Below are positions 46,639 to 57,202 of a stretch of 64,000 nt of DNA, in pieces (position 1 is the first letter of the stretch; each line of letters starts with the position of its first letter). The DNA is from Bimuria novae-zelandiae CBS 107.79 (lineage: Eukaryota; Ascomycota; Dothideomycetes; Pleosporales; Didymosphaeriaceae), in NCBI GenBank assembly GCA_010015655.1, contig ML976707.1:92575-156574 (forward strand). Direction: 5' to 3'. Both the position numbers and the translations under genes were made by a program. Under the pieces are notes generated by a model. It was not told the origin of the DNA. It saw nothing but the letters and a program-made list of their open reading frames with translations, and ran no database searches.

Positions 46639-47300
46639 GGCGCTCCTCGTCAGCCAGCGCCAGGGTCTGCCTTATAGATGCTCATCGACTGTCCAAGTCT
46701 CGTTCCCATTGAGCGCCGACCACGTGTTCCGAAAATGTGAGGGCCGCGAGCGGGGGACCTTCATGCAGCGCGGAGGTCTTTCGGCGGTCACAACGGGCGA
46801 TTGCAAGTGCGGTGTACTCGGCGAACGCGTGTAGGTAGCGAAGGACTGCTTGCGTGTGTACGAGGGGCTCGGTCTCTGCAGGCGGTGATCCGTGGGTTGG
46901 TCTAGGAATGGGAGATGCTCGACCGCAGGGAGCACGCTGAAGCGGGGGCGCCTGAGACTGCCCGTTCCGTTTCAGACAGCGCACGGCAAACGCTCTGGGC
47001 AGGTCGCGCGTGTGGGAGCGACTGGACTGTTTGCGAGCGGCTTTGTTCAGGGCGAGCGAAGAATGGGTTTAGTGGTGGTCATCTCACGAGGTCCTGCGTG
47101 GCTGACGTCGCATGGCCCACCTGCGTTGAGGGTAGCGTTGGGTTCCTGCATATCTGCCGCACCGCCGAGCACCTGTAAACACACGCCTCAACCAAAATCG
47201 TGCCCAGGTACTGACATCGCCGCGTGCCAAACGCTAGACCTGCCCCTGCCTACACCCACTGTTGATTCGCAGCATTCATTCATCCCCGCCTGCTAGTGAC
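46639..47300. promoter_or_regulatory. Shared head-to-head promoter region of the 5-phosphatase and CHY-finger genes
   Basis: About 660 bp separate two divergent start codons. Overlapping frames occur on both strands (high GC) but lack domains or splice support. No specific operator was identified. Confidence 0.4.
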
Positions 47301-47876
47301 ATGTGGTACGACCACCCTAGGCAGACGAGCCGAATGACCCCCGCTGATGTGCCCGCAGCAAGCACGTCCTCAACGCCCAAGTCGCCATCCGCGCGCCTTG
47401 CTGTCAGTGCACGCAACAGATCTATATGTTATTCACGTAGTAACCGTCTATAATCAGGCCGCAAATGGTTCGACTGCGCCGAGTGCCACCACGAGACGGC
47501 CGACCATGACCTGGCGCAGAGCTTTGAGATGGTCTTCGTCTGCAAAAAGTGCAAGAAGGCCTTCCGCAAGGATACACGCGAGTTTGAAGAGAGGTGCGCC
47601 CACATCTATAAGGGCCCACAAGGTGTTCATGCTAAGAGAGACAGCGACGAGTACTGCCCGCACTGCGACAACCACTTTGTGCTCGACGCCCTGACGCCCA
47701 AGGCGGAACTTCGCGTCGAGGGCGAGGACGCACGAAAAGACGCAAGGTACATGCGACTGACGCCGAACTCATGGACGAGGCTAATGTGTGGCAGGATGCT
47801 CAAGGACGACCGCGTACGAGCCGAGGAGGAGAGGTCGATATTCAACGTCAAGGACGCCCCCGACCGTCTGGGTTAA
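47301..47876 (+). CDS. CHY zinc-finger protein
   Basis: Five-exon model: 47301-47305, 47359-47402, 47458-47593, 47639-47746 and 47795-47876; introns of 53, 55, 45 and 48 bp; 124 residues. The first coding exon is only ATGTG. Splicing yields MCKHVLNAQVAIRAPCC, then RKWFDCAECHHE, VCKKCKKAFRKD and EYCPHCDNHFVL: the complete CHY-finger series of Cys/His pairs. The last two introns are multiples of three and read through in frame. I splice them because removal gives FEERDSDEYC and DARMLKDDRV, which fit the family as I know it. The family includes Hot13-like and ubiquitin-ligase CHY domains. This compact version has only the CHY domain and a charged tail ending SIFNVKDAPDRLG. Confidence 0.85.
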
Positions 47877-48206
47877 GGCGGAGAGGCAATATTCAACGAA
47901 TACCGTAAAAGGCACATCACACATGGGACAAAGGTTACCAGCATTCACCACTTCCATTTGCATATATCCTCAAATTAGCCTGGCAGTCAGAGACGCCATA
48001 TGCGTTCAAGTGGTGGTGGTGGGGGGGGGGGGGGGGGGGGGGCCTGCTCCGCGAAGTGCGGTAGGAAAGGACATGTTCATCTGCTAGATATGCCGGTTTG
48101 CAGTTCTAGCGGGTCGTATCTGTCGTATACGATCTGGAAAATCTACCAGACGCCAATGCTAGTCCATGCCTCCATCATCTTTGATCGTCACGTTGCTCGT
48201 AATCTT
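47877..48206. other. Convergent 3' flanks with a 22-G homopolymer
   Basis: Space between the 3' ends of the CHY and proteasome genes. It contains a run of 22 G at 48021-48042, preceded by a TGG repeat. No gene seen. Confidence 0.6.
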
Positions 48207-49176
48207 CTATGCCCCCGATCCTGACCCCTCGCCAGCCGGTCGCGTCGGAATCGCGGCCTGGCCCGAACGACCAGGCCGCCTGCTTGCAGCCTCTTCCTGC
48301 TTCTCCGTGTTGATGTTCTCCACGTACTTCTCAATGTCCTCCACCGGCAACATCTCAAGCGGCTTGCCGGGCGCCATGATGGCAATCTCGATGTTCTTTG
48401 CACCCGTCTGCACCACCTCCAGCAGTGACTTCACCGTGAGCTTGATAGTCTCCTCGCGGTCCAGATTATCCTTGTGGTTTCGCTCGAGGAACTCGCGCAC
48501 CGTCTTGCTCGAGCGGCCGATGGCGTTCGCTTTCCTGTGACAGGTCAGCAACCAATGACCTGTTTCCATATGCAATCCATCCATGGACTCACCATGCCGA
48601 GTAGATACCGGAAGGCTCGGTCTGGTACAGCCGCGGGGTCTTGTCGTTGGGGTCGAAGCCCACAATCAACGTACTGATGCCGAACGGCCGCACACCACCG
48701 CTCTGCGTGTACCTCTGCTGCACACCGGCGACGTATTTGGTGATGTACTCTATTGACACAGGGTCCTCGACCGTCAAGCGATGTGATTGTGCCTCCAGAC
48801 GGGCCCGGTCGACGAGGATGCGAGCATCGGCGTTCAGTCCGGCGAAGGCAAGGGCGACGTGGGTGTCGACGAGTCCGATCTTGGAGGGCGTAATCCGCGT
48901 ATCTTGCAGCTTCATGGCGGACCTCTTTTCACAACCCAGCACCACGATATCCTTGCCCTTCACGCCCACGGCGCATGTGCCTGTCCACATATTACTATTG
49001 CTGTCTGCCACAGTGCGATCCTCTCTGACGTACCTCGCTTAACAGCCTCCAACGCATACTCGACCTGGAAAACGTGGCCGTCGGGACTGAAGACTAGACA
49101 CAGGTTAGCTATTAGCTTGCCCGCCATACACAAGCAGAGGGTTACCTGAAAGCGCGCGATCGTACCCCGAAGCCAT
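48207..49176 (-). CDS. PRE6: 20S proteasome subunit alpha-4 (alpha type-7, yeast Pre6 type)
   Basis: Four exons: 49176-49146, 49093-49034, 48980-48593 and 48534-48207; introns of 52, 53 and 58 bp; 268 residues. The N-terminus reads [20 protein letters not shown] then [11 protein letters not shown], the alpha-subunit signature with the YDR and FSPDGH motifs. The central part includes [30 protein letters not shown] and RRYTQ-like [17 protein letters not shown]. Exon 4 gives [17 protein letters not shown]. These match alpha-4 rather than other alpha subunits. Alpha subunits form the gated outer rings of the 20S core and are not proteolytic. The C-terminal tail beyond [14 protein letters not shown] is longer than in animals and Ala/Gly/Arg/Ser-rich (ending GEGSGSGA). 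Confidence 0.95.
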
Positions 49177-49450
49177 GGCGGGCGGCAAGAGTGAGGGTTA
49201 TGGAGCTCGGTAGAGAAGTGCAGGGAATAGTCTAAAGTGAGGTAGCGGAGAGGACAAGCTGTAGAGGTGGCGGGGCGATTCAATGTTGTATGCCAGCGGA
49301 GCTGCGAGAGCTTCCGCGTCGTCGCTTCCACCTAGAGCGCCAAGCGTGGGCTCGTGTCACCCCTGCTTGGTTAAGTCATGGTGCAATGAATTTATGTCCC
49401 CGACCTCGAAACATTTCCCCCACTCCTCTTTTCTTTTGCAATCTTTCAGG
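49177..49450. promoter_or_regulatory. Bidirectional promoter, proteasome alpha-4 / D-2-hydroxyglutarate dehydrogenase
   Basis: Only 274 bp separate the two divergent ATGs. The right half is pyrimidine-rich (CCCCCACTCCTCTTTTCTTT) just before the dehydrogenase start, a common fungal core-promoter feature. I did not find a clear proteasome-associated control element (GGTGGCAAA). Confidence 0.5.
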
Positions 49451-51229
49451 ATGGTTGCCTCTGCACGCGTCGCTGCGTCGCTGCGCCGTGCAGCATTGTC
49501 ATCGCGACCCTCGCCGTGTATCAAGAATATCAGACCAGCTCTACAAGTCAGATGGAAGACGGAGGCGACTACCTCAGCAAGCTCCGAACCGCTTCAACCA
49601 GACGCAAAGGGTGGTGTGAAAGGTGACCCTGCCACGGCTAAATCGATCAAATTCACATCAGATTCGTATGTGTCCAGTTTCCAGATGAAAACCCGGCCAT
49701 AATGTTGATTGCGATCAGATATCCTCACATTCAGCGCGAGTCCAAGTTCGCTAAGCTCACGGAGAAGCATATCCAGTACTTCCAGGAATTGCTCGATTCT
49801 GAGTCTGCTGTGCTAGATGGAGTAACCAAGGATGCTACCGAAGACATCGAGCCTTTCAACATCGACTGGATGCGCAAATTCCGTGGTCACGCACAATTGG
49901 TACTCAAGCCTTCTACTACCGAAGAAGTGAGCCGTATCCTGAAGTACTGCAACGACAACATGCTGGCCGTCGTTCCTCAAGGTGGCAACACTGGCCTTGT
50001 GGGCGGCTCAGTACCAGTCTTTGATGAAATTGTCATCAACATGCAAAAAATGAACAACATTAGGTCGTTCGATGACGTTTCCGGTATCCTTGTCGCCGAT
50101 GCCGGAGTCATTCTTGAAGTCGCCGATAACTTCTTGGCCGAAAAGCAACACATCTTTCCGCTCGACCTCGGGGCGAAGGGCTCATGTCAAATCGGTGGAA
50201 ATGTCTCGACCAATGCCGGTGGTCTGCGTTTGCTTCGATATGGTAGTCTCCATGGTAATGTTCTTGGTATCGAAGCGGTTTTGCCGGACGGCTCAATCAT
50301 AGACGATCTTTCAACACTAAGGAAGAACAACACTGGCTACGACATGAAGCAACTTTTCATCGGCTCTGAGGGAACCATTGGTATCATCACAGCCATCTCC
50401 ATTCAATGTCCCCGTCGCTCGCCCGCGATCAATGTAGCTTACTTCGGTCTTGAGAGCTACGAACATGCACAGAAAGCATTCCGTGCAGCGAAAGGCCAGC
50501 TCGGTGAGATCCTCTCCGCCTTCGAGATGATGGACGGCCGGTCGCAGAAAATCCTCAAGGAGGTAGCGGGGACAAAACTGCCATTGGAAGGTGACCATCC
50601 GTTCTACTGCTTGGTAGAAACTAGCGGATCGAACACTGATCATGATAGCGAAAAATTACAGAACTTCCTCGAACATGTCATGGAGGCCGAGATTGTCTCT
50701 GATGGTGTCTTGGCAGAAAGCCAAACCCAGGTCGCCGAGCTTTGGGCCTGCCGCGAGCGCATAACAGAATGCCTCGGCCATTGGGGTGGTGTTTACAAAT
50801 ACGACCTTTCACTGCCAATCGCGCAAATGTACGAACTGGTAGAAGACATCCGGGATCGACTTACCAAGCAGGGTCTTCTTGGCGACACCAACGAGCATCC
50901 GGTGGTAGACGTGGTTGGTTACGGCCATATGGGGGACGCTAACCTCCACTTGAATGTGCCCGTGCGAAGATTTGACAAGGCTGTAGAGAAGTCCCTCGAG
51001 CCTTACCTGTACGAGTGGACGTCCAAGAGAAACGGCAGTATCAGTGCCGAACACGGACTCGGTGTCAGCAAGAAGCCCTACATTGGGTACAGTAAAAGTG
51101 CGACGATGATCAAACTCATGAAGCAGATCAAGAACTTGTATGATCCGGTATGTCGATTCCACGGGCGCTTTTGTACAGCTACTAACCCCCTCACAGAACG
51201 GCATCTTGAACCCGTATAAGTACATATAG
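49451..51229 (+). CDS. D-2-hydroxyglutarate dehydrogenase, mitochondrial FAD enzyme
   Basis: Three exons: 49451-49665, 49719-51147 and 51197-51229, with introns of 53 and 49 bp (second with CTAAC branch); 558 residues. Exon 1 encodes an Arg/Ser/Ala-rich presequence (MVASARVAASLRRAALSSRP), indicating mitochondria. The FAD-binding type-4 domain has PQGGNTGLVGGSVPVFDE (near residue 158) and GGNVSTNAGGLRLLRYGSLH. The C-terminal FAD-oxidase domain has ETSGSN, KYDLSLP, the metal-binding GYGHMGDANLHLN (near 472) and SAEHGLG (near 515). Exon 3 supplies the conserved end NGILNPYKYI. These details match D2HGDH (yeast Dld2/Dld3 group) better than D-lactate dehydrogenase. The enzyme oxidises D-2-hydroxyglutarate to 2-oxoglutarate and passes electrons to an acceptor; Dld3-type enzymes couple this to pyruvate reduction. 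Confidence 0.93.
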
Positions 51230-51290
51230 ACTTCGCAACCGTATTACTAGACCGCGCATATATATTCTTCCATTCTTATCCCATAGTTGG

Positions 51291-52334
51291 TCATCCACTC
51301 CTCACAAGCTTCTTCTCGTTTAGCAGCTTTTCAGCATTCCGCACATAGATCGCCTCCCGCTCCTCGTCGCTAAACAAACACTCCAGTCCAGCCTGCATCC
51401 GATTCGCAAGCGTCATCGCAGATGTCTGTCTGGTGAACGGGAAGTCACTTCCGTACAGTAGCCTTTCAGGCGATATATCGAACCCCTTGACAAGCGCCTT
51501 CAACTGGCCCGATCCATCGGACCCCTCATCACCCTCGAACGCCATCCCTGCCAGATCGAAGTAGAACTGCTCCGCGAGCTGTTTCCGTACTTTCTTCGGA
51601 TCGGCCTCTTGGCATCCTGGAACGAGCGCACCAAACGCGGTAAACCGTGTAAGTAGAGCAGGCAACACCCCTCCTGCATGAGGCAGCAAGAACGTCACAT
51701 TCGGACATCTATCCACTGTCCCCGAGAAAAACAGGTTTATCGCCGCTCTCGCGGAATCGAAGAAGAATTCGAAGACCGGAATTGGATATCTATCGCCGAA
51801 CGGAAGCGCTTGGGCTGTGACACCGTGCGAGCACTGCATGCAGGGCGCTGTAGGATGTATAAAGACGATGGCACCCAGCTCATTGAATCTTTGGAACACG
51901 CGATCGAACTTCGCATCGCCGATATAATCTCCTTGATAGTTCGTCATGAGGGCGAAACCATCACAGCCTTCCTCTACTGCTGTGTCGATCTCCCGAAGCG
52001 TAGCATCCACGTCCGGCAGCGGCAACGACGCCCAGAATCCAAACTTTGGAGGATGCTTCCGCTTTAGGTCCGCGGCGTAGGCGTTACATTTTCGCGTGAG
52101 GTCTACGACCGTGGAGGAAGGTAAGTCGGGACGTAAGTTTGTGCCTGGCGATGAGATGGACACAATGGCTTTGGAGATGTTGGCGGAGTCCATGAGTGCG
52201 AGGTGCGCTGAGAGAGACCATTCTGGGAGGGCGGGCATGCCGTCGACTTTTTCGTGGCCGTTGGCGAGGAGGGCGGCGCGGTAGAATGGTGGGAGGTAGT
52301 GGGAGTGGACGTCGATGCGGGGTGGGAGGGACAT
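51291..52334 (-). CDS. Amidohydrolase-2 family decarboxylase (ACMSD-like)
   Basis: Single exon, 347 residues from the chosen ATG at 52334. An upstream ATG at 52364 would add 10 residues before the conserved start. Metal-site motifs of the aminocarboxymuconate-semialdehyde decarboxylase superfamily are in order: RIDVHSHYLPP (His10, His12), GAIVFIHPTAPC (third His), LLPHAGGVLPALL (fourth His) and RLLYGSDFPFT (catalytic/metal Asp). These enzymes use Zn or Mn to decarboxylate ring or muconate acids, e.g. ACMS, 6-methylsalicylate, uracil-5-carboxylate and gamma-resorcylate. The true substrate is open. The LYGSDFPFT form and overall length resemble fungal 6-methylsalicylate-decarboxylase-like proteins, but no polyketide gene lies nearby. 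Tail-to-tail with the dehydrogenase gene, 61 bp apart. Confidence 0.88.
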   Translation of the reverse strand: MSLPPRIDVHSHYLPPFYRAALLANGHEKVDGMPALPEWSLSAHLALMDSANISKAIVSISSPGTNLRPDLPSSTVVDLTRKCNAYAADLKRKHPPKFGFWASLPLPDVDATLREIDTAVEEGCDGFALMTNYQGDYIGDAKFDRVFQRFNELGAIVFIHPTAPCMQCSHGVTAQALPFGDRYPIPVFEFFFDSARAAINLFFSGTVDRCPNVTFLLPHAGGVLPALLTRFTAFGALVPGCQEADPKKVRKQLAEQFYFDLAGMAFEGDEGSDGSGQLKALVKGFDISPERLLYGSDFPFTRQTSAMTLANRMQAGLECLFSDEEREAIYVRNAEKLLNEKKLVRSG

Positions 52335-52776
52335 TGTGGCAGTGGGTTGTGGTAAGGCTTGCAATAACTGTTCAAAAAGCTTCGATATCTAGTGTTATCG
52401 GTGGCTTCTCGTGTCGAATATGGAAGGGACGATAATAAAGGGCAATTCGCAGTTGGGGAGCCGAATGTAGTGCAGGTGCCGCGGGATCTACACAAATGGC
52501 GATCCGAATGTCCAACTTTTTCAGTTCTTTCTTCCTTCAATATCCGAAACGACTTCTTAGGTCTTAACCTTTCCGTGTGGAATTGGAGTGCTTTCGCATC
52601 GGCACGCGCTGATCGGCACGGGGATTACCCTTCAGAATCGGGCAACACCAGCCACCTGGTCGTCGCTGCCCCACCGACCCGCGATTGGGGCTTTCTCTGA
52701 CGGCAATCATTCACGAAAGTTGACCACGGCGGGCCAAGAATGACTCTGCGACTACACCCACGCCTCACAAATCGAC
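52335..52776. promoter_or_regulatory. Divergent promoter region, amidohydrolase / MET12
   Basis: About 440 bp between two divergent start codons. No specific transcription-factor site could be assigned with confidence. Confidence 0.4.
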
Positions 52777-54808
52777 ATGGAAAAGATTACGGATAAGATC
52801 AACGCGCTGCCCGAGGGCGCTAATTATTTCTCGCTGGAGTTCTTTCCGCCGAAGACGTCCATGGTTTGTTTGCCCCTCCATGGACAGTGGGAAAGAGGCA
52901 TGAGGGAGGAACAGTGCATTGACAGTGGTGCAGGGCTTTGCGAACCTCCAGAACCGATTAGAGCGCATGTCGCAGGCTCTACGGCCGCTTTTCGTAAATG
53001 TAACGTGGGGTGCTGGCGGATCGACGGCAACGAAATCGCTCGAACTCGCAGAGATATGCCAGCGCCAGCTGGGCCTCACGACATGTCTGCATTTGACATG
53101 CACCAACATGAGCCGCGCCCTCATTGACGACGCGCTCGAGCAGGCAAGAGCGTTAGGCATAAGAAACATTCTGGCGCTCCGGGGCGACGCGCCCCGGAGC
53201 GAGGAATACAGAGACGAAGGACAGCTACCAGAGGACGACTCAAATAAAGACTTCACATGGGCGGTCGACCTGGTGCGGTACATCCGCAAGCAGTACGGCG
53301 ATTACTTCTGCATCGGCGTCGCGACGTATCCCGAGGGCCACTCCGACCAGAGCCATCCGGAAGCTCAGGATCCGAAGTTCGACCTCCCGTATCTGGTGGA
53401 GAAGACTAAGGTGGGCGCGGACTTTCTTATGACGCAGCTCTTCTTCGATGTGGAGGCGTATGATAAATTCGAGACCATGCTGAGGGAACACGAGAGTGGG
53501 GTGTTCAAGACGATACCAATCATCCCCGGCCTGCTACCCATCCAGTCCTACCAGATCCTCAAGCGAGTCTCGAAACTCTCGCATGCGAAGATACCGGCGG
53601 ATATAACAGCGCGCTTGGACGCCGTAAGGAGGGACGACGAGCTGGTGAAACAGGTCGGCATCGACGTCTTGAGCGAGATTGTGGACCATCTGAAAGGCCG
53701 GCCTAGTCCTACGCGGAGAGGCTTCCACTTCTACACTCTGAACTTGGAGAAGACGGTGTCACACATTCTGGAAAACTGCCATCTGATACCGCAACCCTTA
53801 GTGGACGACGATGACGATGCGATCGAGCTCACACCAGGCGCCGACTTCGCGCCACCAGTGGGTGTACAGCGTAGCAAGGACCGGAGACGATTGTCCTCCA
53901 TTAATTCTGGCCCACGGAACCGCGTGATAGTGTCCAAGCCGTCCAACGCCAGCAACGCCTCCCTCGAGGCACCCGAAGACGAGGCTGGCGTGCCCAAAGA
54001 CCCAATCAACACGCGCGCAAACACACTTGCTATATCCGAAGGCGAAGGCTCGCTCGGTCGCGAAGCAACATGGGACGACTTCCCCAACGGCCGCTGGGGA
54101 GACGCGCGCTCCCCTGCCTTTGGTGAAATCGACGGCTACGGCCCTTCCCTCCACGTCTCCACAGCCCAAGCGCTCAAACTCTGGGGCCACCCCATCGACC
54201 GCGACGACATCTCGATGCTGTTCAAGCGCCACATCGAAGGCGATTTGGAAGCCATACCCTGGAGCGAACAAGGCCTTTCCCCCGAGACAAGCACAATCGC
54301 GAAAGAACTGCTCGCCCTAAACGCAAAAGGCTGGTGGACAGTCGCCTCCCAACCCGCCGTCAACGGCGTCAAATCCAGCGACCCCGTCTTCGGCTGGGGT
54401 CCCAAAAACGGCCTCGTCTTCCAAAAACCCTTTGTCGAGTTCTTCCTGCCCTCCGCTGACTGGGAAAATCTCCAACCTCGTCTCAAGGCGCACGACCAAA
54501 TCACGTATTTCGCGGCAAACGCCTTAGGCGAATTTGAAGCGAGCAGCGAAGAGGCGGTTAATCCCGTGACGTGGGGCAGTTTTACGGGCAAGGAGATTGT
54601 GACGCCGACGATTATTGAGGCGGTGAGCTTTAGGAGTTGGTGTGAGGAGGCGTATAGTATTTGGCGCGAGTGGCAGAGGATTTATGCCCCGAGAACGAAG
54701 TCGAGCGCGTTGCTGGGGGAATTGAGGAGGGATTCGTGGTTGGTGAATATTATTTGGGGGGATTATGTTGAGGGCGATGGGTTGTGGAGGTTTTTGATAG
54801 AAGAGTGA
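52777..54808 (+). CDS. MET12: Methylenetetrahydrofolate reductase (MET12 type)
   Basis: Two exons, 52777-52863 and 52934-54808, with a 70-bp intron (GTTTGT...GTGCAG) whose removal joins FFPPKTSM to GFANLQNRLERM, as in the family; 653 residues. The N-terminal TIM-barrel catalytic domain (1-300) carries SLEFFPPKT, VTWGAGGSTA, LHLTCTNM, NILALRGDAP (near 109), YPEGH, IIPGLLPI and HFYTLNLEK. A disordered linker (about 300-390) precedes the eukaryotic C-terminal domain, which starts LGREATWDDFPNGRWGD (near 402) and includes GEIDGYGPSLHVS and VFGWGPKNGLVFQK. The enzyme reduces 5,10-methylene-THF to 5-methyl-THF for methionine synthesis; the C-domain gives S-adenosylmethionine feedback in eukaryotes. 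The GRWGDARSPAFGEIDGYG run fits the Met12 rather than the Met13 branch. Confidence 0.94.
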
Positions 54809-55353
54809 GGGGGTGAGCTGTGGTTGTGGTAGGGTTACTTGGATTAATCAGGATGTGCTGAGAGGAGTTGGGCCTGTTTGTGTGTATTGCGTTGATTGGT
54901 GCAGTCTACTGTTGATACTGCCCGCCTCCCTGGTATGTGCAAGCAAGAACCGAAGTGCTCCCGAGAGCATAGAAGAGGAAGATGTGCGTCGTGGTAGCAG
55001 TGACGTATGGTGTGCCTGGCTTTCATGTAAGTTAGCACCAATTTGTATCTGTGTACGTCATTGACACTCTCATATTCATTCTATAAATCCAAGCTCTAGA
55101 TAAACCAAACTTTAGATGATCCAACTTCCACCAGGCCGATACAAACGCCGATGTGTACCCAATATAAATCTCCGTGCGCCAGAAACCACGCTCCGTGTAT
55201 GCTCCACATCATAGTCCAGACAGCGAGCGAGGGGATCGAAACCGATATCCAAGAGCGGCTTCAATCAGTTTCCCACACTCTAGTCACGCTGGATCTGATT
55301 ATCTCTGAGCGGGCTGATCCAGAACATCATAATCGGCAGTCCACCACCTTTGC
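54809..55353. other. Convergent 3' flanks
   Basis: About 545 bp between the MET12 stop and the last exon of the secreted-protein gene on the other strand. No gene or repeat seen. Confidence 0.5.
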
Positions 55354-56465
55354 CTAGGAAAAGGCGGATGTTGTAACAGACACTGACACGCTGATGTTAA
55401 CAGGTTGACCCTATTCCAATGTCTACATAGAAGCAATACTTACTGGTACCCCAAGTCATTCTTGTGCTGATTCAACAGATACCCAATAGGTTTCCCATTC
55501 GGCGTACCCAGAAGAGCTTGTCCCTCCGCATCCGCGACGTTAAAATCATCACCCGGCCAAACCGAGGGGCGATCCTTACCCCGCGAAGCCAGCGCGCGCT
55601 TCATGACGCTCACCGTCTCGCGATTAACGATATCGATCATAAAGATATACTTGAGCCCGTACAGATTCGGATTCTGCCCGTTCCGCGGATGGCTCCCAGT
55701 AAGCCAGCCCGCGAAGAGCAGATCCGAGAGGCTGCGCACTTGAGGCAGATCGTGCTCCGCGATAGCATGCCCGTAAAGCCGCGGGTACGTATCCGTCGGG
55801 CTGAAGCAATGCGTAATGAAGATGGCTCCAGCCTTGTCCTGGACGCCAAACTTCGCGCGTGCTCCCGTCGCTGGGTACGGCATGTTATACGCGTAGTACT
55901 CCTGCTCCGAGATAGGTATCGGCACGCCATGCTCGTCCCGCGCATTCCGGTCGCCATGGATGTAATGGAAGGTCCAGCAGTCTTCGGGGCCAGTGCCGAT
56001 AGCGAGTTGCTGCATGGCGTTCATCCAGTGGTCGCCGTACCAGATTCCGTAGTTGGATGGTCCGACCCCGGCGTCTGTCCAGCCCCAGTAGTTGAACATT
56101 TGGTTGAAGATGTTGTCCCGGTGGTAGGAGCTGCCCGCGGAGAGTCGTGGTGGGTCGTACATGGCTCCTGCTGCGTGGTCGGTTTTCCAGAAAGTGGCAT
56201 ACATGACGGCGCCTTTTCCCTGCGTCTTGCACCAGATTTCGTCGTTCGCAGGTGCGGTTTCGCCCCAGGACGCCCGCCGCACGTTGGTGCGGTTGGCGTG
56301 GATAGTAGCGTCGGGTGCATATTGGGCGTTGATTGCCACTCCGGTCGGAGTGGCGAAGGATTCTGAGGAAGCTGTGGGTGCTGAGGTGGTGGGGGATGGC
56401 GCATTAGCAGCGATTGCCATGAATGCAAGGCCGGCGAGCAGCGAGGCCATCATGAAGAGCTTCAT
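55354..56465 (-). CDS. Secreted protein of unknown function
   Basis: Exon 1 is 56465-55444. A short terminal exon, 55390-55354, is proposed because exon 1 runs into a GTAAGT donor at the end of its frame and a TTAAC...CATCAG acceptor lies 53 bp on. The product is 352 residues ending HVSVSVTTSAFS; without splicing the protein ends a codon past the donor at LGYQ. A signal peptide is clear (MKLFMMASLLAGLAFMAIAA). A Thr/Ser/Pro-rich stretch follows, then a compact domain rich in Trp, Tyr, His and Asp (FNYWGWTDAGVGPSNYGIWY, GDHWMN, DCWTFHYIHGDRN) with two Cys in the first half and one in THCFS. I do not recognise the fold. Start chosen at the signal-peptide Met; an upstream ATG at 56537 would hide the signal. 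Confidence 0.8.
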
Positions 56466-57202
56466 GTTGGCTAATTCAGAACTGTTTTGGTGGTCCTGTG
56501 GCGTATTGATCGTGGTACTGTGTGGAGTGAAGAGCACGGCGGCCGCTGTTTATAAATGTCGTTGCGACAGTGCAAGGTCGCACCTGCCACTGTTGAGCTC
56601 GAGGCAGGCGCACAGGGTAATGGTCAAAATAAACCCACTGCACAAACTCTTCGAATTTTTACACAGGCTGGTTGATTTTCTTACTGGGACGGCGACGACT
56701 TCGGACTTTGAAGGAACTCTAGCTTCAGTCCTTTCACAACATGAAGCTCAACACCATCACAGACTTTCTCGCGGTAAAGATGGAAGAAGCAAAATACATC
56801 TATGTAACCGATCGATATCAACAATCTCGCATGTGTTTATGCCGAGCTACCAACTCGTCGTTTCGTTCCCTAAACCGTTCCGATCCCTGCTCTTAGCCGT
56901 GTCACCAGCACCAGCCACAATTCCTCGAGGCACCCCACAGATTACCCAAGCACCCGGTACGTCGTCTCATGTTTGTGAGCATCGCCGTCAGTCGATGCGT
57001 TCCAGCAAGGTGTGTCTCTTAACAAGCCCAGTCGCTCGGACTCGCTCCCAAGAGCACGGAAAGGGGACCGATTTAACCTGCAACTACCTACGGTACACTA
57101 CCCTACCCCTCAAGTATAAAAGTCAGAAAAGCCATGACTATGAAAACACTTCTTAAAAACCATGTCTTGATTCTTATTTTGGTATTTCTTATTCGCATTA
57201 CG
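56466..57202. other. Intergenic region
   Basis: About 740 bp, including the promoter of the secreted-protein gene. A long plus-strand frame crosses this region and antisense coding sequence, but shows no domain and is judged a shadow. Confidence 0.45.

Noticed and set aside
46153..46677. 174-codon plus-strand frame and other long frames between 42.9 and 47.2 kb
   Set aside because: Antisense to the 5-phosphatase or in high-GC promoter sequence; no domains and no splice logic.
56161..57156. 331-codon plus-strand frame
   Set aside because: The first third is antisense to the signal-peptide gene and the rest lacks any coding signature or start context.
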